Numbered from the stretch's first letter, positions 45,103-55,299 are shown. The stretch: 64,000 nt of DNA from Mesorhizobium alhagi CCNWXJ12-2 (GCF_000236565.1 NZ_AHAM01000027.1:95163-159162), one strand, 5' to 3'. Program-made: numbers and translations. The notes: generated by a model not told the origin, from the sequence alone.

Positions 45103-47670
45103 CTACTCCGCCGCGGCGCGGACGCCGCTCGGCGCTGCCGGAAATTCGCAGGTCACCGTGGTGCCGCGATTCTGGCCGGTGTCGATGCGCACCTTGCCGC
45201 CATGCAATTCGACGAAGCTCTTGACGATCGACAGGCCGAGCCCGGCGCCGCGCCGCCTGCCGCCATTGACCCGCGGCTCGAAGCGCCGGAACACAGTGTC
45301 GAGGATTTCGGGCGGCATGCCGGGACCGTCATCATGTACGGAAAATTCGACCCCGTGCGGCAACTGTTGGCAGGAGAGCGTGATCGTGCTCGCCTCCGGC
45401 GCATAGTTCACGGCATTGCTCAACAGATTGTAGAGTATCTGGCGGATGCGGGTTTCGTCTCCGTGGAAAGTCTTCGGCGCGCCGGATGCGTCGACCTCCA
45501 GCCTGATCGAATGCTCCTCCAGCCGGTCGGCCACAAGTTCGGCCGCCGCCGCGATCGTCTGGTCGATACGAACCTCGGCGATCTCCAGCTCCATGATGCC
45601 GGCGTCGACGGTGGCGAGGTCGAGAATGTCGTTGACGATGGTGAGCAGCACGGAAGACGACGAGCCGATATGCTCGACATATTCGCGCTGGCGCGGCGCC
45701 AGCGGTCCGGTGGCGGCCAGCGACAGGAGTTCGGTAAAGCCGATGATGTTGGTCAGCGGCGAGCGCAGCTCGTAGGACACGTGCTGGACAAAATCGTTCT
45801 TGAGCTGGTCGGCCTTCTGCAACGCCTCGTTCTTCTCCTTCAGCGCGCGCTCGACAGCGACGCTGTCGGTGACGTCGACGAAGGTCATCATGACCTGGCC
45901 GTTGGGCAGGTGGATGATGGCGTAGCGCAGCACCGTGCCGTTCACTAATTCGGTCTGGCCGTGCCGGTCGCGCCGCTCGTCATCGAAGCCGGTCACCGCC
46001 GCGACGAAGCCGCCCCAGGGGCTGTCCTTGGCGAGCGCCTCGCACCGCTCGCGGATCGCCGATATGTGCATCTTCTGGCCGACAATATCGGCCGGCAATC
46101 CCCACAGACCGGTAAAGGCGGGGTTCGACAACCTGATGCGACCGTCAGGCCCGAACACGGCCACGCCTTCGGCCAGATTGTCGAGCGTCTCGCCCTGCAC
46201 CCTGACCACCGTATTGTAGCGGCTTTCGAGGTTCATCTTCTCGGTCAGGTTCTCGAACACCCATGTCACGCCGCCCTTGGGCTGCGGGTTGGCGACGACG
46301 CGGATCGTGCGGCCGTCGGGCAGATGCCACCAATGCTCCTGGGTCTCGACCGCGCGATAGGCGGCAAGCAGGTTTTCCTTCCAGCGCCGCCATTCCGGCT
46401 GCTCGGCGATCTTGCCTTCGCTGCGCAGCCGGTCGAGCAGCAGCGCATTGTCGGGCGCGCTGGCCAGGAAGCCGCCATCGAGATCCCACAGCTTCTGGAA
46501 GGCCTGGTTGAAGAAGCGCAGCTTTTGACCGCTGTCGAAAATCGCCACTGCCGTGTTGAGCTGGTCGAGCGTGTCGGCATGGCTGCGGACCGTCCGCTCA
46601 TACTCTTCGCGGATCGCCTCGATTGCGCTCATGTCGATGGCGATGCCGGCAGAGCCTTCGCCGCCGGCGTAATTGGTGACGGTGAAGACCTTGCGGTCGC
46701 CGCCGATAACAGTCGACAGCTTCTGCTCGAAGACCGGCGCGGCGAGATGCTGGCGGGCGATCGCCTCGCGCGCCGGCGTGCCGAGAAATTCCCTGCCTTC
46801 GCTGATCGCGGCGTCGGGGCTCGAAGCCTCCACCGCTTCGGCATAGGCACGGTTCACCCATTTCAGCTGTCCGTCGGCCGAGCGGATCCAGAACGGCATC
46901 TTCAGGGCGTCGACCAGCCCTAGCATATTCTCGTGCTCGGTAGAGAGCCGCTGGTTTTCCAGCCGCAGCCGCGCCTGGTTGCGCTGCGCCTCCGACAGCG
47001 ACACGAACTTTATCAGCACATGGGCAGGGGTCTTGCGTCCCTGGACCTCCAGCGGTGCGCCGCTTTGCGTCTCGACCACGAGGTCGAAGGACACGGCCCT
47101 TTCGCGCAGTCGGGTCATTGCGTGGTCGAGCGCTGCCGCCGAGCGCGGCATCAGCCAGCGCCCGAAGGCCAGGAAAGCGGCGCGATCTTCAGGCGCGCCG
47201 GTCTCCGCCGGCAAGGCTCCGACCAGTTCCGGCTTCTGCTTCTCAGACGCCCACACCACCACGCGCTGGTCGCGCAGGTTGAGGAGGGCGTCGGAACGCT
47301 GCAGCGACGCGTTGAGATCGGCGATGCGGTTGCGCAGCTCCACATTCTCGGCCGATGTGCGCGCCCGTTCGCGGATCAGGACGATGGCCGAGATCAGCGC
47401 CGCGCCCATGACGCCGGCGAACATGGAAATCTGGATCACCTCGACCGTGTCAACCGAGAGGCCGGACGAGCGCACGACGGCTTCGGTCTGCGCGAACGCC
47501 AGATCGGCAGCCAGAAGCGTGGAAAGCGAGGTCGCGCCGAGCAGGCGCCGAACGGGGGAACGCGCGAACAGGCGCTTCGGCCATGCTCCGCCGAACCGCG
47601 CGCCGGCATGTGAATCATTGCGGCCGCCGGTAACGGCCAGTCCCGCCCTGTGCGGGTATTCCCCCGGCAT
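45103..47670 (-). CDS. divL: DivL-like PAS-domain kinase with tyrosine in place of the phosphorylated histidine
   Basis: An 855-residue membrane-anchored sensor. N-terminal hydrophobic stretches near 43-62 and 78-99 and a coiled coil (105-135), then several PAS-like domains (about 250-350, 365-470, 490-600), HisKA (615-680) and HATPase (730-840). The H-box reads HVSYELRSPL with Tyr633 where a kinase has His, the hallmark of Caulobacter DivL, which controls CckA and DivK-dependent cell-cycle signalling. The ATP lid is intact (DDGPGM, GAGLGLSIV). ATG at 47670 follows GAGGA. Confidence 0.9.
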   Translation of the reverse strand: MPGEYPHRAGLAVTGGRNDSHAGARFGGAWPKRLFARSPVRRLLGATSLSTLLAADLAFAQTEAVVRSSGLSVDTVEVIQISMFAGVMGAALISAIVLIRERARTSAENVELRNRIADLNASLQRSDALLNLRDQRVVVWASEKQKPELVGALPAETGAPEDRAAFLAFGRWLMPRSAAALDHAMTRLRERAVSFDLVVETQSGAPLEVQGRKTPAHVLIKFVSLSEAQRNQARLRLENQRLSTEHENMLGLVDALKMPFWIRSADGQLKWVNRAYAEAVEASSPDAAISEGREFLGTPAREAIARQHLAAPVFEQKLSTVIGGDRKVFTVTNYAGGEGSAGIAIDMSAIEAIREEYERTVRSHADTLDQLNTAVAIFDSGQKLRFFNQAFQKLWDLDGGFLASAPDNALLLDRLRSEGKIAEQPEWRRWKENLLAAYRAVETQEHWWHLPDGRTIRVVANPQPKGGVTWVFENLTEKMNLESRYNTVVRVQGETLDNLAEGVAVFGPDGRIRLSNPAFTGLWGLPADIVGQKMHISAIRERCEALAKDSPWGGFVAAVTGFDDERRDRHGQTELVNGTVLRYAIIHLPNGQVMMTFVDVTDSVAVERALKEKNEALQKADQLKNDFVQHVSYELRSPLTNIIGFTELLSLAATGPLAPRQREYVEHIGSSSSVLLTIVNDILDLATVDAGIMELEIAEVRIDQTIAAAAELVADRLEEHSIRLEVDASGAPKTFHGDETRIRQILYNLLSNAVNYAPEASTITLSCQQLPHGVEFSVHDDGPGMPPEILDTVFRRFEPRVNGGRRRGAGLGLSIVKSFVELHGGKVRIDTGQNRGTTVTCEFPAAPSGVRAAAE

Positions 47671-47810
47671 GCCTTGTTCCTCTCCGCCGTCCGATTTCAA
47701 GACCGCCCGGCAATGCCCCGGCGGTCCGCCCAAAGAGCCGAAGCATCGCGAATCACGTCACCATACAGTCTGGGCGAATCGGCGTGAAGAAGGCTGCGGC
47801 GCAAAAAGAA

Positions 47811-47839
47811 AAACCGGGCGAAAGTCAATCGCCCGGTTT
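47811..47839 (-). terminator. Terminator after ahcY
   Basis: AAACCGGGCG (47811-47820) pairs perfectly with CGCCCGGTTT (47830-47839) around a nine-base loop. On the minus strand it is followed by TTTTTCTTTTT. It separates ahcY from divL. Confidence 0.9.
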
Positions 47840-47867
47840 CAATATCTGGTAGTTTGGCAAACGCAGA

Positions 47868-49265
47868 TTAGTATCTGTAGTGTTCCGGCTTGAACGGACC
47901 CTGCTGCGTCACGCCGATATAGGCAGCCTGCTCGCCGCTGAGCTCGGTAAGCCTGGCGCCGAGCTTGTCGAGGTGCAGCCGGGCGACCTTTTCGTCGAGG
48001 TGCTTGGGCAGGACATAGACCTCGTTCTTATAAGCGCCGGGCTTGGTCCACAGTTCGATCTGCGCCAGCACCTGGTTGGTGAAGGATGCCGACATGACGA
48101 AGCTCGGATGGCCCGTCGCATTGCCGAGGTTGAGCAGCCGGCCCTCGGAAAGCAGGATCATCCGTTTGCCGTCCGGGAAGGAGATCATGTCGACCTGCGG
48201 CTTGATGTTGGTCCATTTCAGGTTGCGAAGCGCCGCCACCTGAATTTCGTTGTCGAAATGGCCGATATTGCCGACGATCACCATGTCCTTCATCATGCGC
48301 ATGTGGTCGAGCGTGATGACGTCCTTGTTGCCGGTGGTGGTGATAACGATGTCGGCGGTGGGGGCCGCATCTTCCAGCGTCACGACCTCGAAGCCGTCCA
48401 TAGCCGCCTGAAGCGCGCAGATCGGGTCGACCTCGGTAACCTTGACGCGGGCGCCGGCGCCCTTGAGCGAGGCGGACGAGCCCTTGCCGACATCGCCATA
48501 GCCGCAGACCACGGCAACCTTGCCGGCCATCATCGTGTCGGTGGCGCGGCGGATGCCATCGACCAGCGATTCCTTGCAGCCATACTTGTTGTCGAACTTC
48601 GACTTGGTGACCGAATCATTGACGTTGATCGCCGGGAAGGGCAGCAGGCCCTTCTTCTGCAACTGGTAGAGACGGTTGACGCCGGTCGTGGTCTCTTCGG
48701 TGACGCCGCGGATCGCGGCCTTCTGTCTGGCGAAGAAGCCTGGCGTCGCCGCCATGCGCTTCTTGATCTGGGCAAACAGGATCTCTTCCTCCTCGCTGCC
48801 CGGATTGGACAGCACGTCCTCGCCGGCTTCGGCGCGCGCGCCGATCAGAATGTACATCGTGGCGTCGCCGCCATCGTCGAGGATCATGTTCGACGTGCCG
48901 CCATCGGCCCACTGGAAGATGCGGTCGGTGTATACCCAATAATCTTCCAGCGTTTCGCCCTTGACCGCGAACACCGGAACGCCGGAGGCGGCGATAGCCG
49001 CGGCGGCATGGTCCTGCGTGGAGAAGATGTTGCAGGAGGCCCAGCGGATCTCGGCGCCGAGCGCCTTCAGCGTCTCGATCAGCACCGCGGTCTGGATGGT
49101 CATGTGCAGCGAGCCGGTGATGCGCGCTCCCTTGAGCGGCTTGGCCGAACCGAATTCTTCGCGGCAGGCCATTAGGCCGGGCATTTCGGTTTCGGCGATC
49201 TCGATTTCCTTGCGGCCCCAGTCGGCGAGCGAAATGTCGGCGACGATGTAATCCTTATCTGCCAT
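47868..49265 (-). CDS. ahcY: S-adenosylhomocysteine hydrolase
   Basis: Splits SAH to adenosine and homocysteine, renewing the methyl cycle. A 465-residue NAD-dependent enzyme with [18 protein letters not shown], a region with [17 protein letters not shown] loop [15 protein letters not shown], and the C-terminal KPEHYRY. ATG at 49265 starts [10 protein letters not shown]. The leader (49266-49419) contains a strong inverted repeat at 49376-49391 that may bind an SAH-sensing repressor. Confidence 0.98.
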   Translation of the reverse strand: MADKDYIVADISLADWGRKEIEIAETEMPGLMACREEFGSAKPLKGARITGSLHMTIQTAVLIETLKALGAEIRWASCNIFSTQDHAAAAIAASGVPVFAVKGETLEDYWVYTDRIFQWADGGTSNMILDDGGDATMYILIGARAEAGEDVLSNPGSEEEEILFAQIKKRMAATPGFFARQKAAIRGVTEETTTGVNRLYQLQKKGLLPFPAINVNDSVTKSKFDNKYGCKESLVDGIRRATDTMMAGKVAVVCGYGDVGKGSSASLKGAGARVKVTEVDPICALQAAMDGFEVVTLEDAAPTADIVITTTGNKDVITLDHMRMMKDMVIVGNIGHFDNEIQVAALRNLKWTNIKPQVDMISFPDGKRMILLSEGRLLNLGNATGHPSFVMSASFTNQVLAQIELWTKPGAYKNEVYVLPKHLDEKVARLHLDKLGARLTELSGEQAAYIGVTQQGPFKPEHYRY

Positions 49266-49375
49266 GGCAGCGCTCCGGTGAAATGAGTTTGACGCGCGCC
49301 CCGGCGCAAAGCCGTTCAAAAGGCGCAATTTATCGGCGCCTGACTATCAGATAAGCCGGCCCCCGACAATGGGAT

Positions 49376-49391
49376 ATAAAGAAATCTTTAT
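49376..49391. promoter_or_regulatory. Candidate SahR-type operator upstream of ahcY
   Basis: ATAAAGA-AA-TCTTTAT, a perfect inverted repeat with 7-bp arms, about 110 bp before the ahcY ATG. ArsR-family SahR repressors control SAH/methionine genes in many Proteobacteria. An ATAAAGA-based palindrome is, from memory, like the rhizobial version, so the link is inference. Confidence 0.5.
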
Positions 49392-49419
49392 TCGTGCATG
49401 TCCCGGAGGGACGTCGGCG

Positions 49420-49722
49420 TCAGGAATCCTCGCCGAAACGGGCCGCTATCAGTTCCTCGAGCGCCGCCATGACCTCATTCGCCTCCGGTCCTTTCGCGGT
49501 CACTCGGATGGAACATCCGGGGCTGGCCGCAAGCATCATCAGCCCCATGATCGAGGTGCCCCCGACCTTCACCCCATCGCGTTCGACGTCGACCGAGGCT
49601 TCAAACCCGCCGGCGACCTGGACGAATTTGGCCGAGGCGCGCGCGTGAAGGCCGCGCTGGTTGACGATCTGGAACTCCCGGCTGACGACGCCGTCCTCAC
49701 TCGAAAACGGCATTCCGCTCAT
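49420..49722 (-). CDS. ptsH: HPr family phosphocarrier protein
   Basis: A 100-residue HPr of the nitrogen-type PTS relay. It takes phosphate from EI-Ntr at His26 in NQRGLHARASAKFV and carries the regulatory serine region GGTSIMGLMML, the target of HPr kinase. ATG at 49722 overlaps the stop of the EIIA gene (ATGA). The relay is thought to be regulatory in alphaproteobacteria: no sugar permease is encoded here. Confidence 0.95.
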   Translation of the reverse strand: MSGMPFSSEDGVVSREFQIVNQRGLHARASAKFVQVAGGFEASVDVERDGVKVGGTSIMGLMMLAASPGCSIRVTAKGPEANEVMAALEELIAARFGEDS

Positions 49723-50120
49723 TTGGTGCTCAAGAGCTGACTGGCGACGTTGATGTATTTGCGGCCGGCCGTCTGCGCTTCCTCCAGCGCGCCGGCCATA
49801 TTGTCGGCCTTGCGCACGCTGGTGAGCTTGATGAGCATCGGCAGGTTCATGCCGGCGATCACTTCGATGCGACCCGGTTCCATCACCGAGATCGCCAGAT
49901 TGGACGGCGTGCCGCCGAACATGTCGGTCAGCACAACGACGCCGGCGCCGGTGTCGGTATGCGCTACGGCGTCGACGATGTCGCGCCGGCGCTGCTCCAT
50001 ATCGTCGTCAGCGCCGATGGCGACGGTTGCGAAATTCTGCTGCGGCCCGACGACATGCTCGACGGCATGGCGGAACTCCTCGGCCAGCTGACCGTGCGTT
50101 ACTAGCACGAGTCCGATCAT
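49719..50120 (-). CDS. manX: PTS EIIA component, mannose type
   Basis: A 133-residue EIIA-Man domain with phosphorylated His9 in LVLVTHGQLAEEF and the family segment VVLTDMFGGTPSNLA. It occurs without IIB/IIC partners, as in other rhizobia, so it probably acts as a signalling end-point of the PTS-Ntr. Cotranslated with HPr. About 175 bp separate it from hprK upstream. Confidence 0.93.
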   Translation of the reverse strand: MIGLVLVTHGQLAEEFRHAVEHVVGPQQNFATVAIGADDDMEQRRRDIVDAVAHTDTGAGVVVLTDMFGGTPSNLAISVMEPGRIEVIAGMNLPMLIKLTSVRKADNMAGALEEAQTAGRKYINVASQLLSTK

Positions 50121-50296
50121 TCTGCGGCAGCTCCCGTCACGGCTCTTGTCATGAGCTCATTTTGAATGCCCGGCGCTCCATTCCATTTCCGGGATGGCGG
50201 GAGCGCTATCTTGGCGACGCGGCGAGCGTTGACAAGTCCCAAATTGCGGCTGTGCCGGCCATATTGACGCATTTTGGCCATTGGTGTGTCCGGTTT

Positions 50297-50743
50297 TCAC
50301 GCGAATGGCGGCAGGGAAAGCCGCGCGGCGATCGCCGCCGCCGCTCCAGCCGCATTGCGTTCCGCAAGGTCAAGACAGGCGACCTCGCAGCCGGCGAGCG
50401 TAGCCGTCGCCTCCTCCGGAAACCGCTCCGTGGCGTCTGCCGGCGACAGCCTGACCAGGAGGTCGATGACGGCGGACGGCTCGGCGGCGATCAGACGCGG
50501 ACCGACGCCGCGCACCTCCACCAGCCCGCCGATCGCCGGCGGCGCGCTGCAGACCAATCGCCCTCCATGACTGGAGAGAAAGACCTGATCGTCCGAAACA
50601 AGCCGGGCGAACATCTCCTCGCGCCTTGCCTGTGCGATGAGCGCCAGCGCCAGCATGGTCTTGCCGGAGCCGGAGCCGCCGGTAATCAGCACGCCGCGGT
50701 CGCCGAGGATGACCGCCGTCCCATGCATGTTCTGCGGCGTCAT
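50297..50743 (-). CDS. hprK: Short HPr kinase/phosphorylase
   Basis: A 148-residue protein matching only the catalytic C-terminal domain of Gram-positive HprK: P-loop GGSGSGKT (22-29), LVSDDQVFL and VEVRGVGP. The N-terminal domain is absent, as is typical of alphaproteobacterial HprK. It phosphorylates the regulatory Ser of HPr and influences the PTS-Ntr and the ChvG-ChvI system. ATG at 50743, two bases after the chvG stop. Confidence 0.9.
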   Translation of the reverse strand: MTPQNMHGTAVILGDRGVLITGGSGSGKTMLALALIAQARREEMFARLVSDDQVFLSSHGGRLVCSAPPAIGGLVEVRGVGPRLIAAEPSAVIDLLVRLSPADATERFPEEATATLAGCEVACLDLAERNAAGAAAAIAARLSLPPFA

Positions 50744-50745
50744 GG

Positions 50746-52530
50746 TCAGCCTTCGGCGGGAAGCGTCATGACGAAGCGTGCGCCCTTCATGTCGCCCGGC
50801 TTGACGCCCGGAATGTTTTCGGCCGTCAGCGAGCCGCCATGCGCCTCGGCGATCTGCCGGCTGATCGACAGGCCGAGGCCCGAATTCTGGCCGAAAGCCT
50901 CGCCTGACGGGCGGTCGGTATAGAAGCGCTCGAATATGCGGTCGATGCTGTCGGTTCGGATGCCCGGGCCGTTGTCGTCGATGGTGACGATGATGAACTT
51001 GCCCTCACGCGCCAGCGAGACATTGATGTGTCCGCCCTCTTCCGGCACGAAGGAACGGGCGTTCTCGATCAGATTGGTGATGACCTGGCCGAGCCGCAGA
51101 TCGTGGCCGATGACATAGTAGCCCTTGACGCCCTGAGGCAGCTTGGCGACCTTGAAATCGATCGTCATCTTGCGCTTCTGCCGGCCGGCATCCTGCGACA
51201 CCGAAACGAGGTCGCCGACCAGCTTCTTCATGTCGACCCGCTCGGCATCCTCGCGCGCCAGTTCCGCATCGAGCCTGGAGGCGTCGGAAATGTCGGTGAT
51301 CAGCCGGTCGAGGCGGCGAACGTCATGCTGGATCACATCCATCAGCCGCTCACGCGATTCAGCGCTCTTTGCCAGCGGCAGGGTCTCCACGGCGCTGCGC
51401 AGCGAGGTCAGCGGGTTCTTCAGCTCATGGCTGACATCGGCGGCAAAGCTCTCGATCGCCTCGATGCGGGCATAGAGCGCGTTGGTCATGTCGCGCACCG
51501 CGATGGACAGATTGCCGATCTCGTCCTGGCGGTCGGAGAAGTCCGGGATTTCCTCGCGATTCTTGACGCCCCGCCGCACCCTGACGGCGGCCGCCGAAAG
51601 CCGGCGCAGCGGGTTGGCGATTGTCGAAGCGAGCAGAAGGGACAGGATCACCGTGACCAGCGCCGCCACGCCGAAGACGCGCAGGATGGCCTTGCGCTCG
51701 GCAGCAACGATCTTGTCGATGTCGCCGCCTTCGGTCGACAGCATCAGCACGCCGAGCACGCCGCGAAACCGCTGGATGGGAACCGCGACCGAGACGATCT
51801 GCTCGCCCTGCTCGCTGACCCGGACGATGGTCGACGGGCTGCCGGTCAGCGCGTTCATCACCTCCGGGAACGCCGCGCCATTGCCGCCCGGCTGTTCGCG
51901 GTAGATCGGCAGGTCGGTGTCGCGGAAGAAGTCGAAAACCGTCTTCTGCAGCCGTTCGAGGATGTCAGGCTCTTCCTCCTGCACCGGCGGCAGGTTGTAG
52001 CGCAGGATCTGGCCGCGCGAGTAAAGATGCCGCGAATCGAGGAGCAGATTGGCGTCGCGGTCGTAGATGCGCGCCCGCGTTCGGGTCGGCGAGATCAGCC
52101 GCCGGAGCACCGGCGCAACGCGCTCCGGGTTGATCGGGAAGTCGAGATTGTCGAGCTGGTCTGAGCCTGGGCCGATGCTTTCGCCCGCCTGCAATTCGAG
52201 CAGCTTTTCCGGGTCGATGCTGATCGAATCGGTCTCGACCGTCGCAGAAGCCGCGATTGCGCCGGCGATGATCTCGCCCTGGGTCATCAGGCTTTCAACG
52301 CGCGCGTCGATCAGGCCGTCGCGGAACGTGTTGAGATAGAGGATGCCTACGACGAGGACGCCGAGGCCGGCCAGGTTCAGGAAGAGGATGCGGCGCGTCA
52401 GGCTCGAAAAGACATAATGGCCGAGAAAGCGCCGCAGCGGCACGGTCACCCTGGACAGAAGCGAAGGCAGAATCCGGCGCGGCCGCTTCGCGGCGGCCGC
52501 CGGCTTCTTCAACTCCACTTCCATGGCCAT
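50746..52530 (-). CDS. chvG: Sensor histidine kinase ChvG (ExoS)
   Basis: A 594-residue inner-membrane kinase sensing envelope/acid stress in rhizobia and Agrobacterium. Membrane spans near 49-68 and 285-305 enclose a periplasmic sensor domain of about 215 residues, then HAMP, HisKA with His368 in AADVSHELKNPLTSL, and an ATPase with NLIENARSF, DDNGPGI and GLGLSISRQI. The segment TSLRSAVETLPLA is conserved in ChvG. ATG at 52530, twelve bases after chvI. Confidence 0.96.
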   Translation of the reverse strand: MAMEVELKKPAAAAKRPRRILPSLLSRVTVPLRRFLGHYVFSSLTRRILFLNLAGLGVLVVGILYLNTFRDGLIDARVESLMTQGEIIAGAIAASATVETDSISIDPEKLLELQAGESIGPGSDQLDNLDFPINPERVAPVLRRLISPTRTRARIYDRDANLLLDSRHLYSRGQILRYNLPPVQEEEPDILERLQKTVFDFFRDTDLPIYREQPGGNGAAFPEVMNALTGSPSTIVRVSEQGEQIVSVAVPIQRFRGVLGVLMLSTEGGDIDKIVAAERKAILRVFGVAALVTVILSLLLASTIANPLRRLSAAAVRVRRGVKNREEIPDFSDRQDEIGNLSIAVRDMTNALYARIEAIESFAADVSHELKNPLTSLRSAVETLPLAKSAESRERLMDVIQHDVRRLDRLITDISDASRLDAELAREDAERVDMKKLVGDLVSVSQDAGRQKRKMTIDFKVAKLPQGVKGYYVIGHDLRLGQVITNLIENARSFVPEEGGHINVSLAREGKFIIVTIDDNGPGIRTDSIDRIFERFYTDRPSGEAFGQNSGLGLSISRQIAEAHGGSLTAENIPGVKPGDMKGARFVMTLPAEG

Positions 52531-52542
52531 TTGAAACGCTGC

Positions 52543-53244
52543 TTAAGCCTCGCGGAACCGATAGCCGACGCCGTAAAGCGTCTCGATCATCTCGAAATCG
52601 TCATCGACCGCCTTGAACTTCTTGCGCAGGCGCTTGATGTGGCTGTCGATGGTACGGTCGTCGACATAGACCTGCTCATCATAGGCCGAATCCATCAGCG
52701 CGTCGCGGCTCTTCACGACGCCCGGACGCTGCGCCAGCGAATGCAGGATCAGGAATTCGGTGACGGTCAGCGTCACCGGCTCGCCCTTCCAGGTGCAGGT
52801 ATGGCGCTCCTGATCCATGACCAGTTGGCCGCGTTCGAGCGAGCGGGCCTGCTGGTTCGGCGTCTTGGCAGCGGCCTCGCGGGCCGATGCACGGCGCAGC
52901 ACCGCCCGGACCCGCTCTACCAGCAGGCGCTGCGAAAACGGTTTGCGGATGAAATCGTCCGCGCCCATCTTCAGCCCGAAAAGCTCGTCGATCTCGTCAT
53001 CCTTCGAGGTCAGGAAGATGACCGGCAGATCGGTCTTCTGGCGCATGCGGCGCAGAAGCTCCATGCCGTCCATGCGCGGCATCTTGATGTCCAGTATGGC
53101 CAGGCTCGGCGGGCGAGCAGCCAGACCTTCCAGCGCCGAGGCGCCGTCGGTGTAGGTTTCGACGCGATAGCCTTCCGATTCCAGGGCGATGGAAACCGAG
53201 GTCAGAATGTTGCGGTCGTCGTCGACCAGCGCGATTGTCGCCAT
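52543..53244 (-). CDS. chvI: Response regulator ChvI
   Basis: A 233-residue OmpR-type regulator. Receiver 1-120 with phosphorylated Asp52 in [13 protein letters not shown] and switch Lys in DDFIRKPFS. The C-terminal winged helix has [15 protein letters not shown] and [19 protein letters not shown] at 53244 is preferred because AGGGAG lies 8 bases upstream and the N-terminus ([10 protein letters not shown]) matches ChvI; a further ATG at 53262 contains that site. Divergent from pckA, as in Sinorhizobium. Confidence 0.97.
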   Translation of the reverse strand: MATIALVDDDRNILTSVSIALESEGYRVETYTDGASALEGLAARPPSLAILDIKMPRMDGMELLRRMRQKTDLPVIFLTSKDDEIDELFGLKMGADDFIRKPFSQRLLVERVRAVLRRASAREAAAKTPNQQARSLERGQLVMDQERHTCTWKGEPVTLTVTEFLILHSLAQRPGVVKSRDALMDSAYDEQVYVDDRTIDSHIKRLRKKFKAVDDDFEMIETLYGVGYRFREA

Positions 53245-53595
53245 TTCAAGCTGCTCCCTCATGAGCGGGTGTCCCTTCCTTGGTCGAGAAGGGGCTATTG
53301 GGGGACAAATTGGGTACAAAATGTGGCACATCAACCGGCCGATGTCACAGCCGGGCTGCCACAATCGCTCCGCCCCGAGGTGTTTCTTTACCCGTTTGGC
53401 CCAGCGATCACAACGCCTTATGCCACTGATCCGATGCGGCCTATTGGCAGATATAACCGATTTAAACAAATTTCAAAACCCTTAAATCGATTAATGATTT
53501 GAAATCGTTCGGCTTTTCTGTTTCTGACAGCCGGGTGCCCCTGGGAAGCCTTCCGAGTTGGCGCGAAGCGGCGGCGGGCGTCTGAAAGGGCTCAA
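53245..53595. promoter_or_regulatory. Divergent chvI-pckA intergenic region
   Basis: These 351 bp carry promoters for both genes. A palindrome-rich AT block lies at 53461-53510: AATCGATT (53485-53492) is a perfect palindrome, and ATTTCAAA (53470-53477) is inverted as TTTGAAAT (53498-53505) around nearly the same centre. Such a LacI-like dyad fits the known repression of pckA by PckR in rhizobia, but the site identity is inferred. The left part has no clear structure. Confidence 0.5.
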
Positions 53596-55203
53596 ATGAC
53601 GGAAATCGGAAAACGCAACCTCGCATGGGGGATCGACAAGGCCGGCCTGAAAACCTCGGGCAAAGTCCATTACAATCTTGGGACGGCGGCCCTCTACGAA
53701 GAGGCGATCCGGCGCGGGGAAGCCAGTCTGACTGCGCATGGCGCGCTCGTCGCCTATACCGGCCAGCACACCGGGCGCTCGCCCAAGGACAAGTTCGTCG
53801 TCCGCAACGCCGCGACCGAAGCCGACGTCTGGTGGGACAACAACAAGCCGATGAGCGAGGCGCAGTTCGATGCGCTGCTCGCCGATTTCACGGCGCATGC
53901 GGCCGACAAGGATTTGTTCGTGCAGGATCTGGTCGGCGGCGCCGACGAGAACCAGAAGCTGCCGGCGCGCGTCGTCACCGAATATGCCTGGCATTCGCTG
54001 TTCATCCGCAACCTGCTCATTCGCCCGGCGGCGGAGGAACTGGACCGCTTCGTGCCAAGCATGACGATCATCGACCTTCCTTCCTTTCGCGCCGATCCGG
54101 CGCGGCATGGCTGCCGCACCGAAACGGTCATCGCCGTCGATCTGACCCGCATGATCGTGCTGATCAGCGGCAGCTCCTATGCGGGCGAAATGAAGAAGTC
54201 CGTTTTCACCGCGCTGAATTACCTGCTCCCTTCGCGCGGCGTCATGCCGATGCACTGCTCGGCCAATGAGGGGCCGGACGGCGCCGCCGTGTTCTTCGGC
54301 CTGTCGGGCACCGGCAAGACCACATTGTCGGCCGATCCGTCGCGCACGCTGATCGGCGACGACGAGCATGGCTGGGGGCCGGACGGCATCTTCAATTTCG
54401 AAGGCGGCTGCTATGCCAAGACGATCCGCCTCTCGGAGGAGGCCGAGCCGGAGATTTTCGCGACCACGCGCCGCTTCGGAACGGTCCTGGAAAACGTCGT
54501 GCTCGACTATGACCGCGTTCCGGATTTCGACGACGGCTCGCTTACCGAGAACACGCGCTGCGCCTATCCGCTGGACTTCATCGCCAATGCCAGCAAAAGC
54601 GGCCGCGCCGGCCATCCGAAGAACATCATCATGCTGACCGCCGACGCGTTCGGCGTGATGCCGCCGATCGCCAGGCTCACGCCGGCGCAGGCCATGTATC
54701 ACTTCCTTTCCGGCTACACGGCCAAGGTCGCCGGCACCGAAAAGGGCGTCAACGAGCCGGAGGCTACCTTCTCGACCTGCTTCGGCGCGCCTTTCATGCC
54801 GCGCCATCCTTCCGAATACGGAAATCTGCTGCGACGGCTGATCGCCGAGCACGGCGTCGACTGCTGGCTGGTCAACACCGGCTGGACCGGCGGCGCCTAT
54901 GGAACTGGCAAGCGCATGCCGATCAAGGCGACGCGGGCGCTGCTTGCCGCCGCGCTCGACGGTTCGCTGAAGGACGCCGAATTCCGCACGGACCCGAATT
55001 TCGGATTCGCTGTGCCGCTCGCCGTTCCCGGAGTCGATGCGGCGATGCTCGACCCGCGCTCGACCTGGGCCGACCGCCCGGCCTATGACCGCCAGGCGAA
55101 GCGACTGGTCGGCATGTTCATCGACAATTTCGGCAAGTTCGAAGCCCATGTCGACGCCGCCGTGCTGAGCGCCGCGCCGCGCATGCAGGAAGCCGCGGAA
55201 TAG
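53596..55203 (+). CDS. pckA: Phosphoenolpyruvate carboxykinase (ATP)
   Basis: Makes PEP from oxaloacetate, opening gluconeogenesis on C4 acids. A 535-residue ATP-type enzyme with [10 protein letters not shown], kinase-1a loop [15 protein letters not shown], metal-binding LIGDDEHGW and kinase-2 [11 protein letters not shown], plus a region with [20 protein letters not shown] at 53596. It ends at a good terminator (55229-55260). Confidence 0.98.
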   Translation: MTEIGKRNLAWGIDKAGLKTSGKVHYNLGTAALYEEAIRRGEASLTAHGALVAYTGQHTGRSPKDKFVVRNAATEADVWWDNNKPMSEAQFDALLADFTAHAADKDLFVQDLVGGADENQKLPARVVTEYAWHSLFIRNLLIRPAAEELDRFVPSMTIIDLPSFRADPARHGCRTETVIAVDLTRMIVLISGSSYAGEMKKSVFTALNYLLPSRGVMPMHCSANEGPDGAAVFFGLSGTGKTTLSADPSRTLIGDDEHGWGPDGIFNFEGGCYAKTIRLSEEAEPEIFATTRRFGTVLENVVLDYDRVPDFDDGSLTENTRCAYPLDFIANASKSGRAGHPKNIIMLTADAFGVMPPIARLTPAQAMYHFLSGYTAKVAGTEKGVNEPEATFSTCFGAPFMPRHPSEYGNLLRRLIAEHGVDCWLVNTGWTGGAYGTGKRMPIKATRALLAAALDGSLKDAEFRTDPNFGFAVPLAVPGVDAAMLDPRSTWADRPAYDRQAKRLVGMFIDNFGKFEAHVDAAVLSAAPRMQEAAE

Positions 55204-55228
55204 CGGCCCCGACAGGCCCGCTTTATTG

Positions 55229-55260
55229 AAAAAGGCTCGGTATTTGCCGGGCCTTTTTCT
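55229..55260 (+). terminator. Terminator after pckA
   Basis: AAAAAGGC and CGG pair with CCG and GCCTTTTT around a TATTTG loop, with bulged bases, ending in TTTTTCTTTT. Confidence 0.88.
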
Positions 55261-55299
55261 TTTGGCTAAACCCGTTTCATGGTGAGGACGGAGGAACCC

